From assembly GCF_003719725.1 (NCBI RefSeq), contig NZ_RIAX01000001.1:186001-250000 (forward strand): DNA of 64,000 nucleotides, written 5' to 3'. Of the stretch, positions 1-8,428 are shown one piece after another. Source of the stretch: Planococcus salinus (GTDB lineage Bacteria; Bacillota; Bacilli; Bacillales_A; Planococcaceae). The notes under the pieces were generated by a model, which saw nothing but the letters and a program-made list of their open reading frames with translations, was not told the origin of the DNA and made no database searches. The position numbers and the translations under genes were made by a program. Every line of letters starts with the position of its first letter. The stretch's first letter is position 1.

Positions 1-1447
1 TCGCCATGAAGAACATGGAATACGGGAACATGACCGAAATCAATGTACCGATTCCCATATTCTTATCGTATTTCTGCGCAAATGCGATGATGATCGCGAA
101 ATACGTCATCAGCGGTGTGATGATATTGGTCGATGAATCCGCGATGCGGTAGGCCATCTGCGTCAGTTCCGGCGAGTAGCCGAGCTGCATCATGATCGGC
201 ACGAAGACCGGTGCAAGCATGGCCCACTTCGCGGAAGCCGACCCGATGAACAGGTTGATGATTCCGACCACGATGACAAACCCGATGATCAAAGGAATGC
301 CCGTCAGGCTGGCGGCTTCAAGTGCTTCCGCCCCGTAAACGCCGAGCACCATGCCGATGTTCGACTCCGAGAAGTAAGCGACGAACTGGCCGGCGGTGAA
401 CGCCAGCACGATGAAGACGCCCATCGAAGCCATCGTATCGGACATTTGCGCAGCGACGTCTTTGTCGCTCTTGATCGATTTCGTGGCGATTCCGTAGAAC
501 AATCCCGGAATCAGGAACAAGATCGTGATGATCGGCACCAGGGAACTCATGAACGGAGACTGGACAATGCCGCCGTCTTCCGCACGGAGAACCCCGTTTT
601 CCGGAACAATCAGAAGTGCTGTCAGAATGGCTCCGACAAGGAACGAAAGACCGGCCCATATAAGACCTTTCTTTTCCAGGGAAGTCAAACCGTTCATTTC
701 TTCGCGGAACTCGCCTTTGTATTCACCGAGGCGCGGTTCGACGACTTTTTCAGTAACCACTGCCCCGACGACGGTCAGCAGGAATACCGAAGCGATGATG
801 AAGTAATAGTTCATCGCGATGTTCATGCCTTCCGCGTATGCCGGGTCGATGATCGCCGCAGCGGAAATCGTCAATTCACCCAGCATGGCGTCTGTGGCAG
901 ACAGCAGCAGGTTGGCGGAGAATCCGGCGGAAACCCCGGCAAATGCGGCAGCAAGACCTGCCAGCGGGTGACGGCCAAGCGCCGCGAAAATAACAGCGCC
1001 GAGTGGCGGCAAAACAACATATCCAGCGTCAGATGCCACGCTGGACATGATTCCGGCGAATACCAGTCCGCCGGTAATCAGGAATTTCGGAACGGATAGG
1101 ACAAAGCCGCGAAGCATAGCGGAAATCAGTCCTGTGCGTTCGGCAACCCCGATTCCGAGCATCGTGACGAGCACGACGCCGAGTGGTGCGAATCCGATGA
1201 AGTTATCGACCATGCTGGCGAATATATATTGGATGCCTTCCGCATTCAGCAGGTTTTTGACTTCCACCATTTCGCCTTCCTGACCCGGATGTTCGACGGA
1301 TATGCCCAGGTTTGACAGCAGTGCGGAAATTCCGAGCACCAATAAAGCCAATAAGGCGAACAACGTCACGGGATGGGGAAGTTTATTGCCGATCGTTTCG
1401 ATGCGGTCGAGGGATTTTTGGAATATCCCTTTTCGTTTTGTTGCCAT
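1..1447 (-). CDS. AbgT-family transporter (C-terminus cut by window edge)
   Basis: Multi-spanning membrane protein of the AbgT (p-aminobenzoyl-glutamate transporter) family. About 482 residues are visible from the ATG at 1447, and the C-terminus lies beyond base 1. The start follows an AGGAAAGGTG ribosome site on the minus strand. The N-terminus reads MATKRKGIFQ, followed by GNKLPHPVTLFALLALLVLG, typical of the family. Further conserved stretches are IMSSVASDAGYVVLPPLGA, FAGVSAGFSANLLLSATDA, FIGSASAKWAMLAPVFVPIM and IADSSTNIITPLMTYF, which are the hairpin and unwound-helix motifs of YdaH/MtrF. Known members import p-aminobenzoyl-glutamate or export sulfonamides. Which applies here cannot be told from sequence. 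It is divergent from maf and appears monocistronic. Confidence 0.9.
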   Translation of the reverse strand, partial: MATKRKGIFQKSLDRIETIGNKLPHPVTLFALLALLVLGISALLSNLGISVEHPGQEGEMVEVKNLLNAEGIQYIFASMVDNFIGFAPLGVVLVTMLGIGVAERTGLISAMLRGFVLSVPKFLITGGLVFAGIMSSVASDAGYVVLPPLGAVIFAALGRHPLAGLAAAFAGVSAGFSANLLLSATDAMLGELTISAAAIIDPAYAEGMNIAMNYYFIIASVFLLTVVGAVVTEKVVEPRLGEYKGEFREEMNGLTSLEKKGLIWAGLSFLVGAILTALLIVPENGVLRAEDGGIVQSPFMSSLVPIITILFLIPGLFYGIATKSIKSDKDVAAQMSDTMASMGVFIVLAFTAGQFVAYFSESNIGMVLGVYGAEALEAASLTGIPLIIGFVIVVGIINLFIGSASAKWAMLAPVFVPIMMQLGYSPELTQMAYRIADSSTNIITPLMTYFAIIIAFAQKYDKNMGIGTLISVMFPYSMFFMA

Positions 1448-1832
1448 ATGAAAACACCTTTCCTATGTAATGGGTTCATTTCATCAATTAAATTATACTC
1501 TGATAATAATTTTCTGAAATATTCAAAACCGTTTTCTATTATAAACCTTTATTTTAATGGAATAAAGAGAATCGGCGAAGTGCTACTAGTGTAAAGAATA
1601 CTACAATTAAAATTATTCTAACAAAAACATTGGGAATGCCGTCATGGTGGGCTTGGCGCATTCTGTGAAAATAATTATTTGCGGCCAGCTGTTTTCAGGA
1701 TTTTGTCAGGTCAAGGGTCCAAATCCTGTTTTTGATCGGCGCCACAAGGCCAAAAGCAGTTTTTGGATTTCCGGAACAATTTCCAGTCCCGCCGATTTTC
1801 GGTATGATGAATGAAAAAGGGGGAACTCCATC
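1448..1832. other. 385-bp divergent spacer between AbgT gene and maf
   Basis: No convincing gene is seen. The transporter-proximal half is AT-rich and presumably carries the minus-strand promoter. The maf-proximal part holds a stem (CAGGATTT at 1696-1703 with AAATCCTG at 1721-1728, 17-nt loop) followed by five T, which looks like an intrinsic terminator or attenuator ahead of maf. A weak TATGAT (1803-1808) could be a maf -10. Confidence 0.5.
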
Positions 1833-2438
1833 ATGAAATTTATTGCCAATCATCCTGTTATCCTGGCGTCGCAGTCGCCGCGCCGGAAAGAATTGCTGGA
1901 AACGCTCGGTATCGGATTCGACGTCATGCCGAGCATCAAAGAAGAGCCGGATACCGGCGATTTCCAGACAGCAATGGGGTATGTCATCGAATGTGCCGCG
2001 CTGAAAGCGAAAGAACTGGCCGATCAGCACCGCGATGCTGTGGTTATCGGATCGGATACGGTGGTCGTTTTGGACGGGGAGATTTTGTTGAAGCCGCAAA
2101 ACAAAAAACAGGCGAAAAGCTATTTGCAGGCGTTGTCCGGCAGAACCCATGACGTCATTACCGCAGTCACCGTGTTGAAAGGAGACAGCGAGCTGTCATT
2201 CCACGAAGTAACGAAAGTTTCTTTCTACGAATTGCCGGAATCCTGGATTGAGGCGTATATCAGCACGGAAGATCCGTACGACAAAGCGGGCGCGTATGGC
2301 ATCCAGACAGTGTCGGGCTTGTTCGTCCGGAAAATCGACGGCGATTACAATACGGTAGTGGGTCTGCCGCTCGCGAGTCTGGCGCAGAAACTGGCACAAG
2401 CCGGCTACATTTCCCTTGAAGGGGGCGCTGTCCGATGA
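1833..2438 (+). CDS. maf: Maf nucleotide pyrophosphatase
   Basis: House-cleaning nucleoside triphosphate pyrophosphatase of the Maf/HAM1 superfamily, 201 residues. It hydrolyses non-canonical or modified NTPs (dTTP/UTP-type activity in characterised Maf proteins). The N-terminal signature ILASQSPRRKELL (residues 10-22), GSDTVVV near 72-78 and YDKAGAYGIQ near 148 are the family nucleotide-binding motifs. The start is ATG after AAAAAGGGGGAAC. The stop overlaps the radC start (ATGA), implying translational coupling. The maf-radC-mreBCD order is the classical Bacillus one. Confidence 0.95.
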   Translation: MKFIANHPVILASQSPRRKELLETLGIGFDVMPSIKEEPDTGDFQTAMGYVIECAALKAKELADQHRDAVVIGSDTVVVLDGEILLKPQNKKQAKSYLQALSGRTHDVITAVTVLKGDSELSFHEVTKVSFYELPESWIEAYISTEDPYDKAGAYGIQTVSGLFVRKIDGDYNTVVGLPLASLAQKLAQAGYISLEGGAVR

Positions 2439-3127
2439 AATTGGAAACACCGATGATGATCCGCGATGTCCATATGGCCGACCGTCCCCGCGAACGGTTG
2501 ATTGCTCAAGGGGCAATAAGCTTGTCGAATCAGGAGCTGATTGCCATTTTGCTGCGCACCGGCACGAAACAGGAGTCGGTGCTGCACCTGGCAAACAGCG
2601 TGCTGACGCATTTTGAGCAGATACAAGGATTGAAAGATGCAACAATCGAAGAAATGACTGCCATTAAAGGGATCGGCCGGGCGAAAGCAGTGCAGCTGAT
2701 GGCTGCTGTCGAGCTTGGCCGCCGCCTGTCCTCGAAACAGACCGATACGAAATTCACCATCCGCTCCCCGAAAGACGCCGCCTCTTATTTGATGGCGGAC
2801 ATGACCTCCTTAAAGCAGGAACATTTCGTTGTGCTGTTCCTGAACATCAAAAACCAGGTGCTGCACCGGCAAACCATTTTTGTCGGCAGCCTGAATGCAT
2901 CGATTGTCCATCCGCGCGAAATTTTCCGTGAAGCGGTCAGGCGTGCCGCCGCCTCGATCGTCGTCGCCCACAATCATCCGAGCGGCAATCCTGCACCTTC
3001 CCCTGAGGATATCGCCGTGACCAAACGACTGGTGGAAGCCGGCAGCATCGTCGGAATCGAACTTCTCGACCACATCATCATAGGAGACCATCAATTCATT
3101 TCATTGAACGAAAAGGGGTTCATGTAG
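2435..3127 (+). CDS. radC: RadC/JAMM-family protein
   Basis: UPF0758 (RadC) protein, 230 residues. The N-terminal helix-hairpin-helix part contains IKGIGRAKAVQL (about 74-85). The C-terminal JAB/MPN-like domain has the zinc-binding HNHPSG at 179-184 and SPEDIA just after. Despite its name, a direct DNA-repair role is not established for the family, and it is often linked to DNA processing or competence. Its start lies inside the maf stop, so the two are co-translated. Confidence 0.93.
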   Translation: MKLETPMMIRDVHMADRPRERLIAQGAISLSNQELIAILLRTGTKQESVLHLANSVLTHFEQIQGLKDATIEEMTAIKGIGRAKAVQLMAAVELGRRLSSKQTDTKFTIRSPKDAASYLMADMTSLKQEHFVVLFLNIKNQVLHRQTIFVGSLNASIVHPREIFREAVRRAAASIVVAHNHPSGNPAPSPEDIAVTKRLVEAGSIVGIELLDHIIIGDHQFISLNEKGFM

Positions 3128-3130
3128 CAC

Positions 3131-3159
3131 TGTTTATTTCTTTTCATTTCCGTTATAAT
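3131..3159 (+). promoter_or_regulatory. Probable sigma-A promoter for mreBCD
   Basis: TGTTTA (3131-3136), a 17-nt spacer, then a perfect TATAAT (3154-3159). It lies immediately after the radC stop, so the mre genes can be transcribed independently of maf-radC. The -35 box is weak. Confidence 0.5.
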
Positions 3160-3175
3160 GTGTGGGATTGTGTCA

Positions 3176-3196
3176 ATCTATCGGTAAGCGATAGAT
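3176..3196 (+). promoter_or_regulatory. Perfect hairpin in mreB 5' leader
   Basis: ATCTATCG (3176-3183), a 5-nt loop, then the exact reverse complement CGATAGAT (3189-3196). It sits directly upstream of the mreB ribosome site AGGAAAGGAAG and lacks a T-run, so it is not a terminator. It could be an operator dyad or an mRNA structure that affects initiation. Confidence 0.55.
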
Positions 3197-3215
3197 CAGG
3201 AAAGGAAGAAGTTAC

Positions 3216-4244
3216 GTGTTCGGACTTGGCTCAAAAGATATAGCAATAGATTTAGGGACTGCCAATACATTGGTGTTCAGCAAAAGCAAAGGGATTGTCC
3301 TCCGGGAACCGTCCGTAGTCGTAAAAAATACCGCTACCGGTGACATTGTCGCTGTCGGTAACGAAGCCCGCAAAATGATTGGCCGGACACCTTCCTCGAT
3401 TGTCGCGATCCGTCCGATGAAGGACGGTGTCATCGCCGACTACGATACCACTACTGCAATGATCCACCATTACTTGAAAGAAGCGATGAGAGCGGCCGGA
3501 ACGTCGTGGAGAAAACAGACTGTCCTGATCTGCGTCCCTTATGGCATCACCTCAGTGGAGCAGCGCGCCATCATCAGCGTGGCACGGCAGGCAGGTGCAA
3601 ACCAGGCGTTCACCATCGAAGAGCCGTTTGCTGCGGCGATTGGCGCCGGTTTGCCGATTTGGGAACCTGTCGGCAATATGGTCGTCGATATTGGAGGCGG
3701 CACAACGGAAGTGGCCGTCATTTCACTCGGCGGCATCGTGGCCAGTGAATCTGTACGTGTAGCTGGTGATGCGATGGATCTGGCTCTTACGCAATATATC
3801 CGCAAAAAATACAAAATGACGATCGGCGAACGGACGGCTGAAGCGATCAAGATGGAAATCGGAACGGCAGGCATCATGACTGATGCCGATAAAGACCTCA
3901 AAATGGCTGTACGCGGCCGTGATCTGGTGACCGGGTTTCCGAAGACTGTCGAGATTTCAGCTGAAGAAACGGCCGAAGCGATGAAAGAGCCGATCGCTGC
4001 CATCCTGGACAGTTTAAAACAGACGCTTGAAAAAACCCCTCCGGAACTGTCAGCGGATCTCATGGAACGCGGCATTGTCCTGACAGGAGGCGGAGCGTTG
4101 CTGAAAAACCTGGACAAGGTCATTGCTGCAGAAACGCTGATGCCTGTCGTCATTGCGGAAAACCCTTTGGACTGTGTCGTGCTCGGCACAGGCAAAGCGT
4201 TGGATCAGATGGATCAAATTCGACGCCAGCAATCAATTAAATAA
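3216..4244 (+). CDS. mreB: Rod-shape actin homologue MreB
   Basis: Bacterial actin, 342 residues, that polymerises under the membrane and organises lateral wall synthesis. Actin-type ATP-binding motifs are visible: [12 protein letters not shown] near residue 8, [18 protein letters not shown] near 160 and [11 protein letters not shown] near 288. The start is GTG after AGGAAAGGAAG. It is followed 15 nt later by mreC, and mreC and mreD are joined by an ATGA overlap. It is the first gene of a shape operon that reads on towards minCD. Confidence 0.97.
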   Translation: MFGLGSKDIAIDLGTANTLVFSKSKGIVLREPSVVVKNTATGDIVAVGNEARKMIGRTPSSIVAIRPMKDGVIADYDTTTAMIHHYLKEAMRAAGTSWRKQTVLICVPYGITSVEQRAIISVARQAGANQAFTIEEPFAAAIGAGLPIWEPVGNMVVDIGGGTTEVAVISLGGIVASESVRVAGDAMDLALTQYIRKKYKMTIGERTAEAIKMEIGTAGIMTDADKDLKMAVRGRDLVTGFPKTVEISAEETAEAMKEPIAAILDSLKQTLEKTPPELSADLMERGIVLTGGGALLKNLDKVIAAETLMPVVIAENPLDCVVLGTGKALDQMDQIRRQQSIK

Positions 4245-4259
4245 GGAGGACTGCCGTAT

Positions 4260-5144
4260 ATGTCACAACTTTTTTCAAACAAACGGCTGATCTTACTGCT
4301 GCTGGGTGTTATCCTGCTCGTTGCATTGATTTCTTTTTCACTTCGTGACCGCGCCAATGTTTCATTGCCGGAACAGATCATCAAAGACGTGGTCGGCGCC
4401 GGGCAAACGGTGTTTTCACGTCCGGCCCATGTGGTTACGGGGATTTTTGATAATGTGGATTCATTGTTGAATACATATGAAGAAAACCGTCATTTGAAAA
4501 CCCGTCTCGAAGAATTCGCCGGTGTGCAGGCGGAAGTGAAAGACCTTCGATCGGAAAATGCCGAGCTTCGGGAAGTGGTCGGCAAACAAGAGGATCTGCG
4601 GGAGTACAACCCCATCCAGGCGACCGTCATTGCGCGGAACCCGGATCAGTGGGAAGAAAAAATCATCCTGGACAAAGGAACGGACAGCGGCGTGACGCAA
4701 AATATGGCCGTGCTGACAGCGCGCGGACTGGTCGGCAAAGTGATTTTGGCGACACCGTCCACTTCGACGGTCGAACTGGTATCGACGCAGGATCCGAATT
4801 ACCGTGTCTCGGCGATGGTGCTCGGCAAGCAACAGGATGTCTTTGGTTTGATCGAAGGCTATGACGCTGAACGCCGTGAATTGTTGTTGAAGCGCATTGA
4901 CGCTGATATTGATATACAGGAAGGTGACCAGGTGGTGTCCAGTGGCCTGGGGGGCATTTTTCCAAAAGGAATTGTCATCGGTAAAATCACGGAAGTGACG
5001 ATTGACGAATTCGGCTTGACCAAACTGGCATACGTCAAACCGGCAGCTGATTTCAATATGCTGAATCATGTCATGATCGCTGACCGGACCATGCCGGAAG
5101 TTGATACCGCAGACAACGGCCAAACAGAGGAAGATGGCTCATGA
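4260..5144 (+). CDS. mreC: Rod-shape protein MreC
   Basis: Elongasome scaffold, 294 residues. It has a short cytoplasmic N-terminus, one membrane helix (about residues 9-27, LILLLLGVILLVALISFS), a coiled coil (about 68-112, rich in Glu/Leu) and an extracytoplasmic beta-barrel-like domain. MreC connects MreB, MreD, RodZ and penicillin-binding proteins. Start ATG after AATAAGGAGG. The stop overlaps the mreD start by four bases. Confidence 0.95.
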   Translation: MSQLFSNKRLILLLLGVILLVALISFSLRDRANVSLPEQIIKDVVGAGQTVFSRPAHVVTGIFDNVDSLLNTYEENRHLKTRLEEFAGVQAEVKDLRSENAELREVVGKQEDLREYNPIQATVIARNPDQWEEKIILDKGTDSGVTQNMAVLTARGLVGKVILATPSTSTVELVSTQDPNYRVSAMVLGKQQDVFGLIEGYDAERRELLLKRIDADIDIQEGDQVVSSGLGGIFPKGIVIGKITEVTIDEFGLTKLAYVKPAADFNMLNHVMIADRTMPEVDTADNGQTEEDGS

Positions 5145-5674
5145 TCCGACTACTTATTCCAGCAATCGGTTTGGTGCTGTTTTTTCTGGAACCCGTTTTC
5201 GGACTTTTTTCGCCGCTCCATCTTGGAGATGACTATTATTATGTCGTACCGCGTTTCCTGCTGATGTACCTGATTTTCGTATCCATTTACTACAGCCGCA
5301 AACAAGCGGTATTATACGGTTTATTTTTCGGACTCTTGTATGATGTGTTTTTCATTGATATTATTGGGTTATATTCTTTCTTATACCCGATGCTGTGTTT
5401 GATGGCGGCAGAGGCCGTCAAATCAATCCAACAGAATTTACTGGTCACGACAGCTTTGACAATCGGCTTGATCGCGTTGTTCGAGTTTGTCCTTTACCAA
5501 TTTTTCGTCCTCATTTCCCTGACGTCCATGCCGCTTCCCGTTTTTTTGGAAACACGGCTGGTGCCGACGGTGATGACGAATTTCGTTTTTTTAATCATGC
5601 TTGGCTGGGTCTTCAGATCAGCCATTCTGCCCCGTTTGACGGAACGCGACAAGCTTCCGGGATTATATTTATGA
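5141..5674 (+). CDS. mreD: Rod-shape membrane protein MreD
   Basis: Polytopic membrane protein of the elongasome, 177 residues with about five hydrophobic segments and few charged residues. Translation starts within the mreC stop codon (ATGA). Position after mreC, length and hydrophobic profile identify it. The primary sequence of MreD is poorly conserved, so the call rests mostly on context. Confidence 0.92.
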   Translation: MIRLLIPAIGLVLFFLEPVFGLFSPLHLGDDYYYVVPRFLLMYLIFVSIYYSRKQAVLYGLFFGLLYDVFFIDIIGLYSFLYPMLCLMAAEAVKSIQQNLLVTTALTIGLIALFEFVLYQFFVLISLTSMPLPVFLETRLVPTVMTNFVFLIMLGWVFRSAILPRLTERDKLPGLYL

Positions 5675-5693
5675 AAGCGCAGGTGACACGTTT

Positions 5694-6359
5694 TTGAAGA
5701 ATCTTGTTACGATAAAAGGCACGAAGCAAGGGTTTGTCCTGCAGCTCGATGACCGGTGTGCGTATGCCGATCTGCTCAAAGAGTTGAAGGGAAAGGTGTC
5801 GGATTCTGCGCTGGACGGCATTACTGAAGTCCAACTGCATCTGGGATACCGGTATTATACAGAAGCTCAGGCGAAGGAGATTACAGCAGCCGTCCAGGAC
5901 AACTCGGATGTGAAAGTGACGACGATCACCAACGACGTCGTTTCCGAGGAAGAATGCAACCGCCGCGTGCTGGAACGCCAGTCGGAAACGTATGTCGGCA
6001 TCGTGCGTTCCGGCCAGGTGGTCAAAGCGCAAGGCGATTTGGTGATTGTCGGTGACGTCAACCAGAACGGCCGCGTAATCGCCGGCGGCAACGTCTATGT
6101 ACTCGGGCGCCTGAAAGGTTATGCCCATGCTGGAGCGAATGGCAATAAGGAAGCGGTCATCGCTGCTTCCTGGCTCGAAGCGACGCATCTGAAAATAGAT
6201 GATGCGCTTGAATCTATGACTGACGAATTGACGATGTTATCGGAACAGCCGGAAATGGAATGTGCTTATTTACATACTAACGGCAGCATCATCATCGACC
6301 GTCTGCAGGAATTGCGGTTTATACGGCCGGAAATCTCAACATTTAAAGGAGGAAGCTAG
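5694..6359 (+). CDS. minC: Septum-site inhibitor MinC
   Basis: FtsZ polymerisation inhibitor, 221 residues. An N-terminal FtsZ-interacting domain (about 1-100) is followed by the C-terminal beta-helix domain, with VRSGQVVKAQGDLVIVGDVN (about 106-125) as hallmark, which binds MinD. The start is TTG at 5694, set by AGGTGA seven bases upstream. minD follows one base after the stop. With minD it blocks division at the poles. Confidence 0.95.
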   Translation: MKNLVTIKGTKQGFVLQLDDRCAYADLLKELKGKVSDSALDGITEVQLHLGYRYYTEAQAKEITAAVQDNSDVKVTTITNDVVSEEECNRRVLERQSETYVGIVRSGQVVKAQGDLVIVGDVNQNGRVIAGGNVYVLGRLKGYAHAGANGNKEAVIAASWLEATHLKIDDALESMTDELTMLSEQPEMECAYLHTNGSIIIDRLQELRFIRPEISTFKGGS

Positions 6360-6360
6360 T

Positions 6361-7161
6361 GTGGGAGAAGCAATTGTGATTACATCAGGCAAGGGGGGCG
6401 TCGGCAAAACGACGACAACCGCCAATCTCGGCACTGCATTGGCTCTTCAAGGAAAAAAAGTATGCTTGATCGATACGGATATCGGCCTGCGCAATCTGGA
6501 TGTCATCCTGGGGCTCGAAAACCGGATCATCTACGATTTGGTCGATGTGCTGGAAGGCCGCTGCAAAGTGCATCAGGCACTTGTTAAAGACAAACGTTTT
6601 GAAGACCGCTTGTATTTGTTGCCGGCTGCTCAAACTTCGGACAAAAATGACATCAATCCGGAACAAATGAAAGAGCTGGTGACGAAGCTGAAGGAAGATT
6701 ATGATTTCGTCATCATCGATTGCCCGGCCGGCATTGAACAGGGTTATAAAAATGCTGTGGCCGGAGCGGAAAAAGCCATCGTTGTAACGACGCCGGAAAT
6801 TTCAGCTGTGCGTGACGCCGACCGCATTATCGGGCTGCTCGAGCTTGAAGAAAACCTCGAACCGCCGAAACTGATCATCAACCGCATCCGCCAGCATCTG
6901 ATGAACTCCGGTGATGCGCTGGACGTCAACGAAATCACAACGCACCTGTCCATCGACCTGCTCGGCATCGTGGCGGATGAGGAAAGCGTCATTTCCAGCT
7001 CAAACCGCGGAGAACCTGTGGTGATGGATCCGAATAACCGGGCGTCAATGGGCTACCGCAACATCGCACGCCGCCTGCTCGGCGAGTCGGTGCCATTGAT
7101 GACCATGGAAAAACCGAACCAGAGCATTTTCTCGAAAATCAAAGCCGTTTTTGCGAAATAA
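6361..7161 (+). CDS. minD: Septum-site ATPase MinD
   Basis: ParA/MinD-type membrane ATPase, 266 residues, that recruits MinC. The deviant Walker A is SGKGGVGKTTT (residues 9-19). The C-terminal SIFSKIKAVFAK is the amphipathic membrane-targeting helix. Start chosen as GTG at 6361, placed by AAAGGAGGAAG at the end of minC. A longer upstream reading is possible but would lie inside minC. In sporulating Bacillus, spoIVFA/B follow minD. Here a terminator and a NERD gene follow. Confidence 0.97.
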   Translation: MGEAIVITSGKGGVGKTTTTANLGTALALQGKKVCLIDTDIGLRNLDVILGLENRIIYDLVDVLEGRCKVHQALVKDKRFEDRLYLLPAAQTSDKNDINPEQMKELVTKLKEDYDFVIIDCPAGIEQGYKNAVAGAEKAIVVTTPEISAVRDADRIIGLLELEENLEPPKLIINRIRQHLMNSGDALDVNEITTHLSIDLLGIVADEESVISSSNRGEPVVMDPNNRASMGYRNIARRLLGESVPLMTMEKPNQSIFSKIKAVFAK

Positions 7162-7167
7162 ATAATG

Positions 7168-7198
7168 AATCCTCCGCTGAAATAGCGGAGGATTTTTA
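7168..7198 (+). terminator. Intrinsic terminator after minD
   Basis: Ten-base-pair stem ATCCTCCGCT/AGCGGAGGAT with loop GAAAT, then TTTTT. It ends the maf-to-minD transcription unit. Confidence 0.9.
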
Positions 7199-7216
7199 GA
7201 ATCCAGGAGGTGCGGG

Positions 7217-8155
7217 TTGAATAATGAATTGCTGATACGAATGATATTGGCTGAACGTTTGCCGAAGAATCATGCCGCTTGGAACCCAGTCACAAGAGAA
7301 TTGAAAAATGCTCTCGCGGGAGCTGGCGGGGAAGAGCGGACGCTGGCATTGTTAAATAAAGAACTGGAATTACCCGAAAGTCCAATGTTGCTGAAGGATT
7401 TACATATACCGATTAAAGAAGGATATGCACAAATTGATATTCTTTTATTGCACAGAAAGTTTGTTTGTGTATTGGAAGTCAAGAATATGACGGGTGAGTT
7501 TTATTTTGATACGGAAAACTTTCAATTCCATCGAATGATTGATGGCCGCCGTGAAGGAATGAAAAATCCTGAATCGCAATTACATCGGGCGGTAAAGGCA
7601 GCGGAAAAATTTCTGCATGCTCCGGTAGACGGCATCATCGTTCTTGCCAGCCGCTCCGGAAGAGTGGTGGAAGGGCCAAAACATTATCCGGTCGTTTCGC
7701 TGGATTATTTGCCCTTTTATCTGGAAAAACTTGCGGAAGGGGAAAAGCGTCTGGATCCGCTGGTTCTTGCTGCTAAACTGCGCAGCTTGCCGAAAAGGGA
7801 TTTTCGGAAACAATTATTGGAGCGCTACGGAGTTTCATTGAATGAGATCCGACTGGGAGTTACTTGCAAGAGCTGCCGTAATTGCGCGATGATACGAAGT
7901 GAGCGAAAATGGCATTGCGTACGGTGCGGAATGTATTCAAAAGATGCACACGAAGTGACGCTGCAGGAATTTGCGGTTTTGTTCGGTGAAGAACTGCCGA
8001 CGGGGTTTGCGTACCGTCTGCTGGGTGTAGAAGATAAGTATGTGCTTTATCGTCTGCTGGAAAAATCAGCATTGCAGGGAAATGAGCGCGGCAAGCGGTG
8101 GATTGTGCCTCGGCCGGAACTGTTGGAGGCGTATTTCAGGGCAGTTTATCGCTGA
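7217..8155 (+). CDS. NERD-domain protein with C-terminal zinc ribbon (paralogue 1)
   Basis: 312 residues. The N-terminal NERD (nuclease-related) domain contains a D-x(n)-E-x-K arrangement: IDILLLHRKFVCVLEVKNM, about residues 73-91. The C-terminal zinc ribbon has CKSC (about 218-221) and CVRC (about 235-238). Start TTG at 7217, placed by AGGAGG six bases upstream. A later ATG (7241) is possible. NERD domains resemble PD-(D/E)XK nucleases, but cellular function is unproven. It occupies the place of spoIVFA/B in sporulating relatives. A related gene with the same architecture lies at 58944-59894 (minus). Confidence 0.8.
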   Translation: MNNELLIRMILAERLPKNHAAWNPVTRELKNALAGAGGEERTLALLNKELELPESPMLLKDLHIPIKEGYAQIDILLLHRKFVCVLEVKNMTGEFYFDTENFQFHRMIDGRREGMKNPESQLHRAVKAAEKFLHAPVDGIIVLASRSGRVVEGPKHYPVVSLDYLPFYLEKLAEGEKRLDPLVLAAKLRSLPKRDFRKQLLERYGVSLNEIRLGVTCKSCRNCAMIRSERKWHCVRCGMYSKDAHEVTLQEFAVLFGEELPTGFAYRLLGVEDKYVLYRLLEKSALQGNERGKRWIVPRPELLEAYFRAVYR

Positions 8156-8156
8156 A

Positions 8157-8261
8157 CGCACCCCGCAACGGATTTACCGCACCCCGACACAGAAGTTTCG
8201 CACCTCACACCCAAGTTTTCGCACCTCAATCTGAATGTTCCGCACCTCAACAGGAAATCCC
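8157..8261. repeat. Array 1: five CGCACC(C/T)C(A/G) units at exact 21-bp period
   Basis: The word CGCACCCCG or CGCACCTCA starts at 8157, 8178, 8199, 8220 and 8241, each exactly 21 bp apart. Spacers between units are variable and mildly AT-rich. The array begins right after the NERD gene stop and ends before the rplU promoter. In one frame it would encode an AP-x5 heptad repeat, but no start, ribosome site or coding context supports translation. Confidence 0.85.
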
Positions 8262-8280
8262 CTTCATTCCAATAAAACCA

Positions 8281-8309
8281 TTGACGTGTACGCCGCCGCA
8301 TGGTATTAT
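8281..8309 (+). promoter_or_regulatory. Sigma-A promoter for rplU-prp-rpmA
   Basis: TTGACG (8281-8286), 17-nt spacer, TATTAT (8304-8309). Strong spacing and near-consensus boxes. Confidence 0.75.
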
Positions 8310-8315
8310 TCTACT

Positions 8316-8428
8316 GTTATGTTTGTAGCGCACCGTGCTACAACCGCTCGAATCGGGTACTTGAAGAATTCGCAGAAATGCGGGTCACCTGAGCAGGCGA
8401 GTCTTAGTCTTAGAGGAGGTGCAAGGAT
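8316..8428 (+). promoter_or_regulatory. L21 leader of rplU mRNA
   Basis: Untranslated leader of about 110 nt between the promoter and rplU. A stem TTGTAGC (8323-8329)/GCTACAA (8337-8343) opens the leader, followed by a structured region ending in AGAGGAGGTG. Position and architecture match the Bacillota L21 leader, an autoregulatory ribosomal-protein RNA element. A covariance-model match was not tested. Confidence 0.6.

Noticed and set aside
446-1099. Plus-strand ORF opposite the AbgT gene
   Set aside because: Antisense shadow. The minus strand encodes a clear transporter across the same bases.
6262-6360. Upstream extension of minD
   Set aside because: It would lie inside minC. GTG 6361 has a strong ribosome site and yields the canonical MinD N-terminus.
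8098-8328. ORF through array 1 encoding AP-x5 heptad repeats
   Set aside because: Any 21-bp DNA period yields a heptad in all open frames. No ribosome site, and it overlaps the NERD gene end and the rplU promoter.
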